Below, piece after piece: positions 63,221 to 64,000 of a DNA stretch of 64,000 bases (positions are counted from its first letter, which is position 1; every line of letters starts with the position of its first letter). The DNA lies in assembly GCF_022483985.1 (NCBI RefSeq), contig NZ_JAKVME010000001.1, positions 1,364,001 to 1,428,000 of the forward strand, given 5' to 3'. The translations under genes and the position numbers were made by a program. Source of the DNA: Acetobacter sp. (GTDB taxonomy: Bacteria; Pseudomonadota; Alphaproteobacteria; Acetobacterales; Acetobacteraceae). The notes under the pieces are model-generated. The model had not been told where the DNA came from, did not search any database, and saw only the letters and a list, made by a program, of their open reading frames with translations.

Positions 63221-63814
63221 CTATATCAACCGTCTGGCGCTCACCGCCGCCGCCAGCGTGCCGTCATCCAGCACATCGAGAGCCCCCCCCATCGGAACGC
63301 CCTGCGCCACACGGCTGACCACCACATCGTAGGGCGCAATCTTTTCCTGTAGCCAGTACATGGTCGTCGCTCCCTCCACGGTCGAGCCCAGCGCCAGAAT
63401 GACTTCCCGTATGGAACCCTCCCTCAGCCGTTCGAACAGGGAAGCAACATTCAGGTCTTCCGGACCAGTTCCCTTGAGCGCTGACAGCACGCCGCCAAGC
63501 ACCTGATACACACCTCGATGCGCGCCTGCCCGTTCCAGCGCCCAGAGGTCACTGACAGTTTCGACAACACACACAAGGTCATGCGGACGGTCGGGATCGG
63601 CGCAGATACGGCAGGGATCGGTTACGTCGAGGTTGCCGCAGACCGAACAGGTCTTCACCGACAGGGCGGCGCTCTCCATCGCACGCGCCAACGGAAGCAT
63701 CCGCCGCTGTGGATCGCGCAACAACGCCAGCGCCACCCGTCGCGCCGACCGGGGACCAAGCCCCGGCAGGCGGGCGATCAGACCGATGAGGTGATCAATA
63801 TCGGCGACAGCCAT
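63221..63814 (-). CDS. recR: Recombination protein RecR
   Basis: This 197-residue DNA repair protein works with RecF and RecO to load RecA on gapped DNA. It has the helix-hairpin-helix ARLPGLGPRSARRVALALL, the four-cysteine zinc motif CSVCGNLDVTDPCRIC and the Toprim domain (VCVVETVSDLWALERAGAHRG). It follows ybaB with a 24-base gap, the usual dnaX-ybaB-recR arrangement. Confidence 0.96.
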   Translation of the reverse strand: MAVADIDHLIGLIARLPGLGPRSARRVALALLRDPQRRMLPLARAMESAALSVKTCSVCGNLDVTDPCRICADPDRPHDLVCVVETVSDLWALERAGAHRGVYQVLGGVLSALKGTGPEDLNVASLFERLREGSIREVILALGSTVEGATTMYWLQEKIAPYDVVVSRVAQGVPMGGALDVLDDGTLAAAVSARRLI

Positions 63815-63838
63815 CCGTCAGAACCGGACCGCTATGGC

Positions 63839-64000
63839 TCAGAACGGCAGCTTCAGTCCCGGCGGCAGGTTCAGGCCCCCCGTGACCTTCTGCATTTCAT
63901 CAGAAGCCCTCTTGTCGAGGCGCGCCTTGGCATCGGCGAAAGCGGCGACGATCAGATCCTGCAACATTTCCATCTCGGTCGGATCAGCCAGCTTCGGGTC
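63839..64000 (-). CDS. ybaB: YbaB/EbfC nucleoid-associated protein, C-terminal part
   Basis: Only the last 53 codons are inside the window; the gene continues past the right edge. The sequence [16 protein letters not shown] followed by [16 protein letters not shown] is the typical YbaB/EbfC C-terminus. This family binds DNA as a dimer. Position directly upstream of recR supports the call. Confidence 0.88.
   Translation of the reverse strand, partial: DPKLADPTEMEMLQDLIVAAFADAKARLDKRASDEMQKVTGGLNLPPGLKLPF

Overview
This 64 kb window is chromosomal DNA of an acetic acid bacterium (Acetobacteraceae, Alphaproteobacteria). The evidence is gene content: a membrane-bound PQQ glucose dehydrogenase, a three-gene pntAA-pntAB-pntB transhydrogenase followed by alcohol and aldehyde dehydrogenases, an ATP12-family F1-ATPase assembly factor, alphaproteobacterial DUF2849/DUF934 proteins around sulfite reductase, and moderately GC-rich codon use. 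Genus and species cannot be fixed from the sequence alone.

Layout. 0-0.7 kb is an AT-rich scrap, possibly the end of a frameshifted toxin gene followed by a small secreted protein. 1.15-7.6 kb is an assimilatory sulfate cluster: Tat/Sec-exported sulfate-binding protein, CysT, CysW, CysA, DUF2849, siroheme sulfite reductase and DUF934. 8.2-9.5 kb holds a GntP gluconate permease. 9.85-15.3 kb is pntAA-pntAB-pntB, a zinc alcohol dehydrogenase and an aldehyde dehydrogenase, with an FNR-type site upstream. 15.7-28.9 kb is an accessory carbohydrate locus: DapA-family aldolase, two sugar isomerase-like TIM barrels, a Gfo/Idh/MocA oxidoreductase, LysR and LacI regulators, a TonB receptor, a GMC oxidoreductase and a GPH symporter. 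Two near-identical operator-like palindromes lie between lacI and the receptor. An IS5-type transposase remnant closes this locus.

29.1-33.3 kb is lipid A/LPS core synthesis: an acyltransferase-Kdo transferase fusion, lpxK and an LpxL-type acyltransferase. 33.5-42.5 kb carries an orphan protein, a siderophore TonB receptor, an LppC/LpoA-like lipoprotein, rsmI, a globin-coupled soluble chemoreceptor and fumC. 42.9-44.2 kb encodes an unusual protein with beta-repeat features and a His/Cys/Trp-rich tail. 44.3-52.5 kb holds gcd, two MFS transporters, an AsmA protein and an SMR efflux protein. 52.7-58 kb is rarA, an RluA-family pseudouridine synthase, a second AsmA protein and ATP12. 58.2-60.3 kb is a small phage-like islet (HTH protein, tail-fibre-like glycine-rich protein, unknown). 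60.4-64 kb is rhlE, folB, a FolM-like SDR, recR and the end of ybaB, all on the minus strand.

The most interesting regions are the LacI/LysR-flanked locus, which looks like uptake, oxidation and cleavage of a glycoside or modified sugar; the His/Cys/Trp-rich protein; the acyltransferase-WaaA fusion; the tail-fibre islet; and the toxin-like left edge. All functions are inferred from sequence motifs read by eye; no database search was run.
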